Assembly: GCF_034422975.1 (NCBI RefSeq)
Contig: NZ_CP139873.1
Location: 310,001 to 374,000 of the forward strand
Direction of reading: 5' to 3'
Source: Idiomarina sp. PL1-037
GTDB taxonomy: Bacteria; Pseudomonadota; Gammaproteobacteria; Enterobacterales; Alteromonadaceae
DNA: 64,000 nucleotides
Positions 18,197 to 27,106 of the stretch are shown here, piece by piece; within the stretch, counting starts at the first letter, position 1, and every line of letters begins with the position of its first letter. The notes under the pieces were generated by a model. That model had not been told where the DNA came from, did not search any database, and saw only the letters and a list, made by a program, of their open reading frames with translations. The position numbers were made by a program, and so were the translations under genes.

Positions 18197-19398
18197 AGCA
18201 GACAAGCCCAGGTTATCTAAAACAATTAAAAGCCATTTCATGGTGGGAGTTTAAGCGTTTCTTTAAGTGGAAACAGGAACTGTTTTCCATTGTGTTATTG
18301 GTGGGGATTTTTGCAGTGAGTGCCGGATGGGGTGCTATTACTCAAATTTTTTCCGAGGAATACGAAGGCGCGATTTTCTATGAGCAAGGGCAGCCGCAGG
18401 GGTTTGAGTTTGATGCCCCCAAAGCTCTGAATATTCGCAGCGCCGGTACTATGGAAGTAGAAAACTGGAAAACTCAGTTACCGGAAGAGCTGGATACGCT
18501 GATTGTTATTACTCCGGAACTAACCGCTAAGGTCTGGGTGAAAAAATCACAAACCTGGCAGCAAGAGTTGCGCACTGAGTTGCAGGAGCAACTGCAGGAT
18601 CTGCGCATTCAGCAGTTACCACTGGCACCGGAAGAAAAAGCGGTAATTGATGAAAAACCGGAAATTGCATTTTCTATTGAAGAAAGTGAAGACGCCTCTA
18701 TAGATGATACCAGTGATGGTTCCGCCGGAATGCTGTTGGCGGTGATTATGGTTGGGGTCTTTACTGGTTTTGGCTTAATGATGATGTCCATCACCGCCGA
18801 GAAGCAACAGCGAGTAACCGAGCAGTTGCTGACCATTGTGACACCCACTCAATGGATGGATGGTAAAATTATTGGTATTACCTTACACAGCCTTAAGGCG
18901 ATGCTCTTTATTGGCTTAATGATTTTGGGTGTCAGCCTGGTCGTTGCTGCGTTTTCCGATAAGAGTGGCTCCGGGCTGGACTGGGGAATTGGTACTGCCC
19001 TGTTGAGTCTTATCTTTGTTTTATTGGGCACGGTCTTAATTAACGCGTTATTAGCGGGCTTTTCGGCAACCATTGATGACCCGAATCACTCTTCTCGCAG
19101 TACGGTAATGCTGGTGCCTTTACTGCCGGTATTTTTAGGGTTTAGCGTAATTGGAGCGCCAGACTCAACTTTAGCCACGGTTATGAGTATTCTGCCGGTT
19201 AGCTCCTTTGCGATGATGCCTGCACGCTTACTGCAAACTGATGTTGCGGTGTGGGAATGGCTGCTGAGTTTAGCGCTGCTGCTTGTTTTTGTTTACTGGA
19301 TGAGAAATGTTGCGGGGCGCTTGTTCGCTATGGGCATTCAGTATTACGGAAAAGAACCGGGCTGGAAGGAAATATGGCGGGCCGTTTCGGGTAAATAA
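18193..19398 (+). CDS. ABC transporter permease, NatB-like
   Basis: Membrane partner of the preceding ATPase, from the ABC-2 family. The 401-residue protein has one N-terminal helix (about 33-52), a large extracytoplasmic domain (about 55-175) rich in charged and Gln residues, and then a block of five to six helices, the layout of NatB and related exporters. The conserved EKQQRVTEQLLTIVTP motif follows TM2. It ends 16 bp before a bidirectional terminator. Substrate unknown. Confidence 0.9.
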   Translation: MKQTSPGYLKQLKAISWWEFKRFFKWKQELFSIVLLVGIFAVSAGWGAITQIFSEEYEGAIFYEQGQPQGFEFDAPKALNIRSAGTMEVENWKTQLPEELDTLIVITPELTAKVWVKKSQTWQQELRTELQEQLQDLRIQQLPLAPEEKAVIDEKPEIAFSIEESEDASIDDTSDGSAGMLLAVIMVGVFTGFGLMMMSITAEKQQRVTEQLLTIVTPTQWMDGKIIGITLHSLKAMLFIGLMILGVSLVVAAFSDKSGSGLDWGIGTALLSLIFVLLGTVLINALLAGFSATIDDPNHSSRSTVMLVPLLPVFLGFSVIGAPDSTLATVMSILPVSSFAMMPARLLQTDVAVWEWLLSLALLLVFVYWMRNVAGRLFAMGIQYYGKEPGWKEIWRAVSGK

Positions 19399-19413
19399 CA
19401 AAATTGCAGAGAC

Positions 19414-19453
19414 AAAAAAGCCGGGAACTTCAAATGAAGTATCCCGGCTTTTT
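19414..19453. terminator. Bidirectional rho-independent terminator
   Basis: AAAAAAGCCGGGA (19414-19426) pairs with TCCCGGCTTTTT (19442-19453), with an inner ACTT/AAGT pairing. The A and T flanks give U tracts on both strands, so it ends both the ABC operon (+) and the S9 peptidase gene (-), whose stop is at 19468. Confidence 0.93.
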
Positions 19454-19467
19454 ATTAGGAGCCAGCT

Positions 19468-21486
19468 TTATTTAAGCTGTTCAGCGTGCGGCAGTTCAAA
19501 CGAGGGTTTTTCCTCAGCTTTTTCTACCAGGAAGGTATCCATCCAGCGCATGAAGCGCATGCTGTAATCCAGCTGTGCCGCCACTTTGCGGTTACCATGG
19601 CCTTCGCCGGGGTATAACACGAGGCGAACTGGTACCTTGCCGTGAGTTTTCAGGTAGCGGTAAAGCTCCATAGATTGTGAAGGGTGTACACGGGTGTCCT
19701 CTTTACCATGCATAATAAGAATTGGCGTACGTGCCTTTTCTGCGTGGTAAATTGGGCTGCGCTCTAAGTACCATTCCCACTTGTCCCACGGATAGCTACG
19801 GGCATGCACGGCGTGCATTTCTTTGGCTATGTCGGTAGTACCAAACTTAGACAAGTTGTCGCTGATACCCACAAACATAACACTGGCCGCAAAGTGCTCG
19901 GTCTGTGCTGTTGCGCCCCAGGCCGACGCGTAACCGCCGTATGAACCGCCGGTAATACCCACGCTCGACTCATCGGCTAAACCAATCTCGACCAGATGTT
20001 TTTTCGCATCCACAATGTCGTCGAACTCTTTACCCGCGTAGTCATTCTGACCCAGCTTAGAGAACTCGACACCACGACCAGTACTGCCACGGTAGTTCGG
20101 GAAGAATAGGGCATAACCCTTCGCTGCGGCATGCTTAACTGGTGATGCATAGCGATCTAACCAGCCATTGCTGTAATGCGACTCAGGACCACCGTGAATC
20201 ACCATCATTAACGGATAGGTTTTACCTTCTTCGTAGTTGGTTGGGTAAACCACAATACCTTCCAGCTTAAGCCCGTCGCGTGCTTCGTAGGTCATGGTTT
20301 CCTGACGAGGCATGTCGATCTCAGCCAGCCACGGGTTAGAGTCGGTTAAACGTTCCAGACGACCGTTGCTGTATTTAAACGCCTCGCTCGGGTGGCTTGG
20401 ACGATGCCCCGTTAAAACAAATTCCGATTTACCGGCTTCACCGTCCAGACTGGTGAAAACGGCTTCACCCAAATCTAGCAGGCTGCGGCTTTCTAAAAAC
20501 TTAAGTGTTAATGCCTGCACTTCGGTTTCGGTACCGCGGTGACCTAACCAGATAATCTCTTCATCGGTACGCCAGCTAAAGTCTTTTATAGAGCCATTGT
20601 AGTCAGGCAATACGTTGCGATGTTCTTGTTCACGAGTGTCGTAAACGAACAGAGAACCCGCTGAAGGGTCGTTGTAGTCCGCTGCGCGGATCATAGCTAA
20701 ATAACGACCGTCCGGTGAAAATTCCGCACGACCAAGCTTGCCTTCACTTTCAAAAGAAGTGACCACTTCGCCATCCAGGCTAATAAGCTGGTATTGGCTG
20801 CTCATGTAGTTGTCATCAATGAGTGAAGTTGGTGCGGTACGAACCAGTAACTGCTCGTTATTCGGGTGGAAGCTAACCGAAAGCGCGTGCTGGCCTTCAG
20901 AGGTCACAGCCGTTGCTTCTTTGCTTAAGTCTTCCAGCGAAACCTGATAAACCTGAGTATAGGTTAAGTCTTCTTCGTAAACTTCGGCTTTAAACCCTTT
21001 TTTCGACAACTTGGTTTTGTCGATATCGTCTTTACCTGAGGATAAAAAAGCTAAATGTTGACCGTCTTCACTAATTGCATAGTTGCCAATGTTACCGTCA
21101 AATTCAAAAACCGATTGAACGCCGCCGCCGTGCACAGGCATGCGATATAATTCCTGGTACTCATCGCCTTCTTCTTTAGCGGTAAAGTAAAGGTACTCGC
21201 TCTGCGGCCCAAAACTGACCCGGCTGAACTTCTTATCTTTGCTTAGGTATGAAGTTTCCTGACCGTCAGCATTAATAAGTACTAACTCACTGTAGCTGGA
21301 ACCGTCATCGTCTTCGTACGGAGTACGGGGCGTTGAGCGGATAACCGCAGTGAACCGACCATCCGGCGACAATTGAGCCGAACGAATGGCTTTGGTGGTT
21401 ACGGTTTCCATTAGCGTCATCTCACGGGCATCAATATCTGCTGCCCAGATTGCTAATGCCATACCGCCTACAGCACGTAAAAGCAT
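19468..21486 (-). CDS. S9 family prolyl oligopeptidase-like peptidase, secreted
   Basis: Serine peptidase of the S9 clan, probably releasing short peptides or dipeptides in the periplasm. The 672-residue protein has a signal-peptide-like start (1-20), a beta-propeller with WD40-like repeats (about 30-390, for instance AEFSPDGRYLAMIRA), and a C-terminal alpha/beta-hydrolase. The nucleophile Ser is in GITGGSYGGYASAW, the Asp lies in HGKEDTRVHPSQS and the His in YPGEGHGN. It resembles the acylaminoacyl-peptidase (S9C) group. Monocistronic, with fabR upstream on the same strand. Confidence 0.92.
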   Translation of the reverse strand: MLLRAVGGMALAIWAADIDAREMTLMETVTTKAIRSAQLSPDGRFTAVIRSTPRTPYEDDDGSSYSELVLINADGQETSYLSKDKKFSRVSFGPQSEYLYFTAKEEGDEYQELYRMPVHGGGVQSVFEFDGNIGNYAISEDGQHLAFLSSGKDDIDKTKLSKKGFKAEVYEEDLTYTQVYQVSLEDLSKEATAVTSEGQHALSVSFHPNNEQLLVRTAPTSLIDDNYMSSQYQLISLDGEVVTSFESEGKLGRAEFSPDGRYLAMIRAADYNDPSAGSLFVYDTREQEHRNVLPDYNGSIKDFSWRTDEEIIWLGHRGTETEVQALTLKFLESRSLLDLGEAVFTSLDGEAGKSEFVLTGHRPSHPSEAFKYSNGRLERLTDSNPWLAEIDMPRQETMTYEARDGLKLEGIVVYPTNYEEGKTYPLMMVIHGGPESHYSNGWLDRYASPVKHAAAKGYALFFPNYRGSTGRGVEFSKLGQNDYAGKEFDDIVDAKKHLVEIGLADESSVGITGGSYGGYASAWGATAQTEHFAASVMFVGISDNLSKFGTTDIAKEMHAVHARSYPWDKWEWYLERSPIYHAEKARTPILIMHGKEDTRVHPSQSMELYRYLKTHGKVPVRLVLYPGEGHGNRKVAAQLDYSMRFMRWMDTFLVEKAEEKPSFELPHAEQLK

Positions 21487-21525
21487 AATGTTCTCCAGTT
21501 TCTTGTTCTGATTAAGGTTACTTTT

Positions 21526-22146
21526 TTAGGACTCTCGTTTTAGTAATCGGCGAGTCGCTTCGGCGCCTCTGGCAACTAAGCGAACTTGCAGAATCGTTTT
21601 CTCGGTAATAATTTCTCGTTCTTCTTCATCTACGTCAAAGCAGTCTGCTCCGGCGCTGAACACGATTTTAGCAATAGTGTCCGACTGTAACTCGGCCAAG
21701 TCGCGGCTAAACGATTGTTCGTTAACCAAATAGTCTTCCAGCTCGGCCTTAAAATGGTCTATTTCGCGCACTACCGCTAAGCGGAAGCTGCGTGAACGAC
21801 CGGAGCGTTCCTGAAGCAATAGCCTGAAGGTGGCAGTATTGTTCGCCACAAATTGCATAAAAGTTTCTATAGATACCCGAATAATAGAGCCGCCGGATTC
21901 AATGCGCTGACGCGCCTGGCGTAACAGTTGGCGTAGAGCCAGACCGCATTCGTCGACCAAAGTGAGTCCTAACTCATCCATGTCGCGAAAATGTCGGTAA
22001 AATGACGTGGGAGCAATACCGGCTTCGCGCGCAACCTCACGCAGGCTCAAACTGGAGAAACCGTTTTCGGCACTTAATTGGTTCATTGCCGCGTTAATTA
22101 ACGCCTGTCGGGTTTTCTCTTTTTGCTTTGCGCGAATTCCGGCCAT
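21526..22146 (-). CDS. fabR: TetR-family repressor of unsaturated fatty acid synthesis FabR
   Basis: Repressor that senses the unsaturated/saturated acyl pool and controls desaturation genes. The 206-residue protein carries a TetR helix-turn-helix (SLREVAREAGIAPTSFYRHFRDMDEL, positions about 33-58) and the FabR/DesT-type C-terminal domain (QERSGRSRSFRLAV, then VFSAGADCFDV). It is divergent from the acyl-lipid desaturase and a perfect FabR-type palindrome lies between them, so it very probably represses that gene, and possibly itself. Confidence 0.93.
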   Translation of the reverse strand: MAGIRAKQKEKTRQALINAAMNQLSAENGFSSLSLREVAREAGIAPTSFYRHFRDMDELGLTLVDECGLALRQLLRQARQRIESGGSIIRVSIETFMQFVANNTATFRLLLQERSGRSRSFRLAVVREIDHFKAELEDYLVNEQSFSRDLAELQSDTIAKIVFSAGADCFDVDEEEREIITEKTILQVRLVARGAEATRRLLKRES

Positions 22147-22240
22147 AGTCGTATAGTCATCTTTGCGGGTATATTAAGAATGATAACACAGCTTTTTACA
22201 CTTTTACCGCTTGTAATTTGAACACAAAACACGTACATTC

Positions 22241-22258
22241 AGCGTACAGGTGTACGCT
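22241..22258. promoter_or_regulatory. FabR/DesT-type operator
   Basis: AGCGTACAGGTGTACGCT is an 18-bp perfect palindrome, two 8-bp arms around GG. It matches the known FabR/DesT recognition pattern (AGCGTACA-N2-TGTxCGCT). It lies between fabR and the desaturase, 41 bp before the desaturase start. Confidence 0.92.
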
Positions 22259-22299
22259 ATTAGACGCCTGCCTTTATTTGAATGTTTTAGGTTATATGC

Positions 22300-23439
22300 A
22301 TGCAAAAAATTTCTGAAAAGCCCCCCATTATCTGGTTAAACACTCTGGTGTTCGCTATTACCTTTATTGTCGCCATTGTTGGTGTACCTTTATACGCTTA
22401 CAACGTTGGCATTGGTGCCGCGTTTTGGTGGGTTATGTTTGGCACGGCGTGTTTCGCCGGCTTATCTATTACAGCGGGCTATCATCGCCTTTGGGCGCAT
22501 CGTACATACGATGCTAACCCCGTAATTCGTTTTATTTTTGCCATTGGCGGTGCGGTTGCGCTGCAGAACAGTGCGCTTCACTGGTCTTCTGACCACCGTG
22601 AACATCATAAGCACGTTGATGACAACGACAAAGACCCGTATTCCGCTAAGCGCGGTTTCTGGTACTCGCATATTGGCTGGATGATCCGTGAATATCAGGC
22701 AAGCCGTTATACCGACTACGATAACGTTAAAGACCTGCAGAAAGACCCAATTGTTATGTGGCAGCATAAGTATTACCTGCCGCTAACCCTGTTTGTGAAC
22801 TTTGGCTGGCCAATTGCCGCCGGTTTCATGCTCGGCGATGTGTGGGCAGGGTTATTGGTTATTGGCGTGTTACGTCTGGTGCTAAACCACCACACCACGT
22901 TCTTTATTAACTCGCTGGCGCATATTTGGGGTAAGCAGCCTTATACCGACAAAAACACTGCGCGTGACAATGGCGTGCTGGCGTTTCTGACGTTTGGTGA
23001 GGGCTATCATAATTACCACCACATTTTTGCTGCTGATTATCGTAACGGTATTCGCTGGTGGCAGTTCGACCCAACTAAATGGCTTATCGTGGCCAGTAAA
23101 TGGCTGGGTCTGGCGAAAAACTTAAAGCGCAGCTCGCCGTATCAGGTTGAGCGGGCGAAACTGCAAATGCAGTTAAAACGTGCTCAGCAAAAAGCTCAGG
23201 CGGCGCCGGAATCTTTGTTTGAAAAGGCTCAGGAACATTATGACCAAATGGGCCAGCAGTTGAAGGCTTACTATCAGGCTCGTAAAAAGCTTCTGGACAC
23301 CAAAGCTAAAGCCCTAAAAGAGCATGTAAACCTCGATCTTGATGCGTTGAAGCGTCAGGTTGATGAAATGAAGGCTTCGCTGGAAACGCAAAAACGCTCC
23401 TGGAAAGCGCTATTAAACCAAATTCAGCAGCACGCATAA
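22300..23439 (+). CDS. Delta-9 fatty acid (acyl-CoA type) desaturase
   Basis: Membrane di-iron desaturase introducing a double bond into saturated acyl chains, used for membrane fluidity. All three histidine boxes are present: HRLWAH (near residue 63), DHREHHKH (near 99) and GEGYHNYHH (near 227). Four membrane helices lie in the first 250 residues. After about residue 280 there is an unusual tail of about 100 residues, Gln/Lys/Ala-rich and helical (LKRAQQKAQAAPESLFEKA and on), which looks like a coiled coil and is not part of the catalytic fold. It is likely controlled by the adjacent FabR. Confidence 0.93.
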   Translation: MQKISEKPPIIWLNTLVFAITFIVAIVGVPLYAYNVGIGAAFWWVMFGTACFAGLSITAGYHRLWAHRTYDANPVIRFIFAIGGAVALQNSALHWSSDHREHHKHVDDNDKDPYSAKRGFWYSHIGWMIREYQASRYTDYDNVKDLQKDPIVMWQHKYYLPLTLFVNFGWPIAAGFMLGDVWAGLLVIGVLRLVLNHHTTFFINSLAHIWGKQPYTDKNTARDNGVLAFLTFGEGYHNYHHIFAADYRNGIRWWQFDPTKWLIVASKWLGLAKNLKRSSPYQVERAKLQMQLKRAQQKAQAAPESLFEKAQEHYDQMGQQLKAYYQARKKLLDTKAKALKEHVNLDLDALKRQVDEMKASLETQKRSWKALLNQIQQHA

Positions 23440-23553
23440 GTATCGATTAAAATTGCGACGAATGGCATTTGTCAGTACTTGAAAATGTTTAAAATATGAC
23501 CGATACTGATAAGTAGATTCGAAGTAACGCGTTTTAGCGCGTGGGAGGAAACG

Positions 23554-23871
23554 ATGGAAATTGGTGCAGCAATGAACTCAGGCCTGCAGGGTATGCAACG
23601 TGCAAACCAGCAGGTATCACAAGCGAGTCAGGAAATTGCGTCTGCTTCAACATCGGGTCGTAATGATGTTCAGCAGCAAAGCAATGCCGTTGCCAATGGG
23701 GCTCAGGCCGCAACTGAAACTGCGTCTGAAACCAGCCAAAGTGTTACGGCTGCCAATACGACTGACTCTCTGGTTTCATTAAACCAAGGGCAGACTAACT
23801 TTGAGTCAAACACCCGTACGGTAGAAACTGCCGACGAGGTGCTAGGCACAATGATTGATACCAGCGCTTAA
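23554..23871 (+). CDS. Miniature flagellar rod/hook-like protein (D0 helices only)
   Basis: A 105-residue protein with no signal peptide. The N-terminus (MNSGLQGMQRANQQVSQASQ) resembles the D0 helix of flagellar axial proteins (FlgB/C/E), and the C-terminus (LNQGQTNFESNTRTVETADE, then VLGTMID) resembles their C-terminal D0 helix (pattern QxxYExNxKxIxTADEMLGTLL). The middle is a short Ser/Thr/Ala/Gln-rich linker, so there is no outer domain. GGAGG precedes the ATG. The neighbour is a putative metallopeptidase 9 bp on. The function is not known; no flagellar genes surround it. Confidence 0.7.
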   Translation: MEIGAAMNSGLQGMQRANQQVSQASQEIASASTSGRNDVQQQSNAVANGAQAATETASETSQSVTAANTTDSLVSLNQGQTNFESNTRTVETADEVLGTMIDTSA

Positions 23872-23880
23872 TGTTCTAGT

Positions 23881-24699
23881 ATGAATATCTCACCAGCGTT
23901 ACCGCCTATTCCTGTAACGTCGGCACCACCTGCGGAGTCGATGAACAGGGATAATTTGCAGCGGCCGCTGGTGAATGAACCTGCCAAATCAGAGCAATCC
24001 GGTAATAAAGCCGATACCCAGACCGACAGAAAACCCGACGCGAAAGCAGATGGTAAGCCGGACAGCAAAAAAGCCACCGACAAAGCCAGCAAAGATGTTA
24101 CTGACAATGCTGAAAGGAATCAGCAGAAGCTCAGCGAAGAAGAAGTTGAAAAAGTCGATGAGCTAAAAAGCCGTGACCAGGAAGTGCGTGTACACGAACA
24201 AGCCCACGCGGCAGTTGGTGGTCAGTATGCTGGTTCTCCTTCCTATGAGTACGAACGTGGCCCTGACGGTAAGTCTTATGCGGTGGGCGGCGAAGTTCAA
24301 ATAGATGTCAGCCCGGTTAATGGTGATCCGCAAGCTACCATTCAAAAAATGCAACTGGTACGACGCGCCGCATTAGCACCAGCACAACCATCGGCTGCCG
24401 ATCGTTCAATTGCTGCCGAAGCGGCTAATAAAGCTACCCAGGCGCGTGCAGAGCTGGCTCAGCAACAGGTAAAGTCGGGTGAAGAAGATGGCGAAAACAC
24501 TACTCCGGATATTAGTATTAATGCGCCGTTTAATAAAAGCTTAGAGGGCGAAGGCAAGAGCCAGTCAGCGTCTTCGGACGTAGCGCCTGAAGAGCAGGGT
24601 AAAAAGACGTTGTCGTCTCCTGAACGAGGCGAGATGATAGCTTCTTTCTACGATAAGCGCGTTCGTCCTTCCGTGGACTCATTCAGCGCTACCGCTTAA
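23881..24699 (+). CDS. Putative metalloprotease, SprA-related family
   Basis: A 272-residue protein of the SprA-related (catalase/metallopeptidase-like, PF12118-type) family. Residues 20-100 are a low-complexity Lys/Asp/Pro region. The core (98-200) holds the zinc-peptidase-like motif HEQAH (105-109, in place of HExxH), followed by the family blocks YERGPDGKSYAVGGEVQIDV and ATIQKMQLVRRAALAP. The C-terminal third is again Glu/Ser-rich. No signal peptide is seen. It follows the mini flagellar-like gene by 9 bp, so the two are probably one operon. Enzymatic activity is inferred from the motif only. Confidence 0.8.
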   Translation: MNISPALPPIPVTSAPPAESMNRDNLQRPLVNEPAKSEQSGNKADTQTDRKPDAKADGKPDSKKATDKASKDVTDNAERNQQKLSEEEVEKVDELKSRDQEVRVHEQAHAAVGGQYAGSPSYEYERGPDGKSYAVGGEVQIDVSPVNGDPQATIQKMQLVRRAALAPAQPSAADRSIAAEAANKATQARAELAQQQVKSGEEDGENTTPDISINAPFNKSLEGEGKSQSASSDVAPEEQGKKTLSSPERGEMIASFYDKRVRPSVDSFSATA

Positions 24700-24712
24700 C
24701 CCCAATCCTGTT

Positions 24713-27043
24713 TTAATCTTTCTTCGCTTTTGCAAAGGCGTCTGCTAATGCACTGCCCATTGCTGAGTTTTGTGGCTGTGGCGCACGACCACCATTACCT
24801 GAAGGCTTTTTCTTCGGCCCGCTTCCTGTTTTTGCTTTAGGCTTGTCGCTGCCCGCTGTATTGGCTGGGGCTTCATCGCTTAAACGCATGGTTAAGCCAA
24901 TACGCTTACGTTCAATGTCTACTTCCAGCACCTTAACCTTCACGATATCGCCGGCTTTAACCACTTCGCGCGGGTCGCTGACAAACTTGTCCGCCAGTGC
25001 TGAAATGTGAACTAGACCGTCCTGATGCACGCCCACATCAATAAAGGCACCAAAGTTAGCCACGTTAGTCACTACACCCTCTAACAGCATGCCGGGCTTC
25101 AGATCGCTGACTTTCTCAACGCCTTCTTTAAATTCTGCCATTTTGAACTCAGGACGCGGATCGCGGCCGGGTTTTTCCAGCTCCGCCAAAATGTCGGTCA
25201 CTGTCGGCAGACCAAAACGCTCGTCGGTGTAGTTTTTAGCGTTCAGGTTTTTAATCAGTTGCTGGTTACCAATAAGCTCTTGTACCGGTAGCGCGTTCTC
25301 TTTAGCAATGCGCTCAACCACAGTATAAGCCTCGGGGTGAACCGAAGAGGCGTCCAGTGGTTGCTCACCGTTACTAATGCGTAAGAAGCCTGCCGCCTGT
25401 TCAAAGGCTTTTGGTCCCATGCGGGAAACATCCAGCAATTGTTTGCGGTTACGGAATGCACCGTGCGCATCGCGGTGTTCAACCAAATTCTTAGCCAGAG
25501 TTTTCGACAAACCCGACACGCGTTGCAGCAAAGCGGCAGACGCCATGTTGGCGTCCACACCGACAGCGTTTACACAGTCTTCAACCACTGCATCCAGGCT
25601 ATGCGCCAGTTGCGACTGGCTAACGTCGTGCTGGTACTGGCCCACACCAATAGACTTGGGTTCAATTTTAACCAACTCGGCCAGCGGATCTTGCAGGCGG
25701 CGGGCAATAGAGACCGCGCCACGGAGTGACACGTCCATGTCCGGGAATTCCTGCGCAGCCAGTTCAGAGGCCGAGTAAACCGACGCACCGGCTTCGTTCA
25801 CAATGACTTTAGTGGCTTTAATTTCGCTGTGCTGCTTGAGCATATCGCCGACCATTTTGTCGGTTTCGCGCGAGTGGGTGCCGTTGCCAATGCTGATAAG
25901 TTCTACCTTGTACTGCTTGCACAAAGTAGCCAGCGTACGCATGGCTTTGTCCATTTGGTTCTGCGGCTGGAACGGGAATACCGTGTTAGTGGCAACCGCT
26001 TTACCTGTTTCATCCACCACGGCAACCTTAACACCGGTACGCACGCCCGGGTCTAAGCCCATAGTGGTTTTAGCACCGGCAGGTGCCGCCATCAGCAAAT
26101 CTTTTAAGTTACTGGCAAATACCTGAATCGCGGCTTCTTCGGCACGTTCGCGCACGCGAGCCATGAGCTCGGTTTCCATGTGCAGTGATAACTTCACCCG
26201 CCAGGTCCATTGAATAACCTGACGCAACCAGTCGTCGGCAGCGCGGCCTTTATGCTCAAAGTTCAGGAAGTCGGCAATAATCACTTCGCAATGTGAGCCG
26301 GCGGTCTTATCTTCACTGCCCGGATCAGCGTCCATCGACAACTGCAAAAAGCCTTCGTTACGGCCGCGCAGCAATGCCAGCGTGCGGTGTGACGGAATGG
26401 TCTTAAACAGCTCAGAAAATTCAAAATAGTCGCGGAATTTCGCGCCTTCTTTTTCCTTACCCGCAGCAACGGTGCTGGTTAAGTGTGCGTTCTGCCATAA
26501 GTGCGAACGTAAGCGTTTTAGTAACTCCGCCTGCTCGGCAAAGCGCTCCATTAAAATGGCGCGAGCGCCGTCGAGTGCCGCTTTCGCATCGGCAAAGCCT
26601 TTGTCGGCGTCAATATATTCGGCTGCAACCTGTTCCGGGTTTTGTGTTGGGTCTCTCCACAGCAAGTCTGCCAGCGGCTCAAGCCCTGCTTCAATGGCAA
26701 TTTGGCCTTTGGTGCGGCGTTTCGGTTTGTAGGGCAGGTATAAATCTTCCAGCTCGGTTTTCGAGTCAGCCGTTTTAATGCTCTGAGCCAGTTCGTCGGT
26801 TAACTTGCCTTGCTCGTCAATCGACTTGAGTATTACCTGGCGGCGGTCGTCCAGTTCGCGCAGGTAGTGAAGGCGCTGATGCAGCTGACGCAATTGCGTG
26901 TCGTCCAGGCCGCCGGTCACTTCCTTACGGTAGCGCGCAATAAAGGGCACCGTTGAGCCTTCATCCAGCAACTGGATAACAGACGAAATCTGGCGTTCAT
27001 CAACCTTCAGTTCATTAGCAAGTAATTGCGGTATCTGGCTCAT
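24713..27043 (-). CDS. tex: Tex family RNA-binding transcriptional accessory protein
   Basis: Conserved nucleic-acid-binding protein linked to transcription. At 776 aa it has the family order: helical N-terminal region starting SQIPQLLANELKV, YqgF-like domain (GLDPGVRTGVKVAVVD), helix-hairpin-helix modules (SGLSKTLAKNLVEHRDAHGAF) and a C-terminal S1 domain (about 645-720: LEGVVTNVANFGAFIDVGVH). The tail after the S1 domain is basic and low-complexity. It follows greB on the same strand with a 63-bp gap. Confidence 0.97.
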   Translation of the reverse strand: MSQIPQLLANELKVDERQISSVIQLLDEGSTVPFIARYRKEVTGGLDDTQLRQLHQRLHYLRELDDRRQVILKSIDEQGKLTDELAQSIKTADSKTELEDLYLPYKPKRRTKGQIAIEAGLEPLADLLWRDPTQNPEQVAAEYIDADKGFADAKAALDGARAILMERFAEQAELLKRLRSHLWQNAHLTSTVAAGKEKEGAKFRDYFEFSELFKTIPSHRTLALLRGRNEGFLQLSMDADPGSEDKTAGSHCEVIIADFLNFEHKGRAADDWLRQVIQWTWRVKLSLHMETELMARVRERAEEAAIQVFASNLKDLLMAAPAGAKTTMGLDPGVRTGVKVAVVDETGKAVATNTVFPFQPQNQMDKAMRTLATLCKQYKVELISIGNGTHSRETDKMVGDMLKQHSEIKATKVIVNEAGASVYSASELAAQEFPDMDVSLRGAVSIARRLQDPLAELVKIEPKSIGVGQYQHDVSQSQLAHSLDAVVEDCVNAVGVDANMASAALLQRVSGLSKTLAKNLVEHRDAHGAFRNRKQLLDVSRMGPKAFEQAAGFLRISNGEQPLDASSVHPEAYTVVERIAKENALPVQELIGNQQLIKNLNAKNYTDERFGLPTVTDILAELEKPGRDPRPEFKMAEFKEGVEKVSDLKPGMLLEGVVTNVANFGAFIDVGVHQDGLVHISALADKFVSDPREVVKAGDIVKVKVLEVDIERKRIGLTMRLSDEAPANTAGSDKPKAKTGSGPKKKPSGNGGRAPQPQNSAMGSALADAFAKAKKD

Positions 27044-27106
27044 AGTACATCTCTTAGTTTTGAAACTTTACGACAAATAATGGGGACGAATACTATCACG
27101 AATTGG

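Noticed and set aside
25377..25778. Long frames antisense to tex (for example 133 codons on the + strand)
   Set aside because: They are shadows of the GC-rich third positions of tex, with no ribosome site and no family features.
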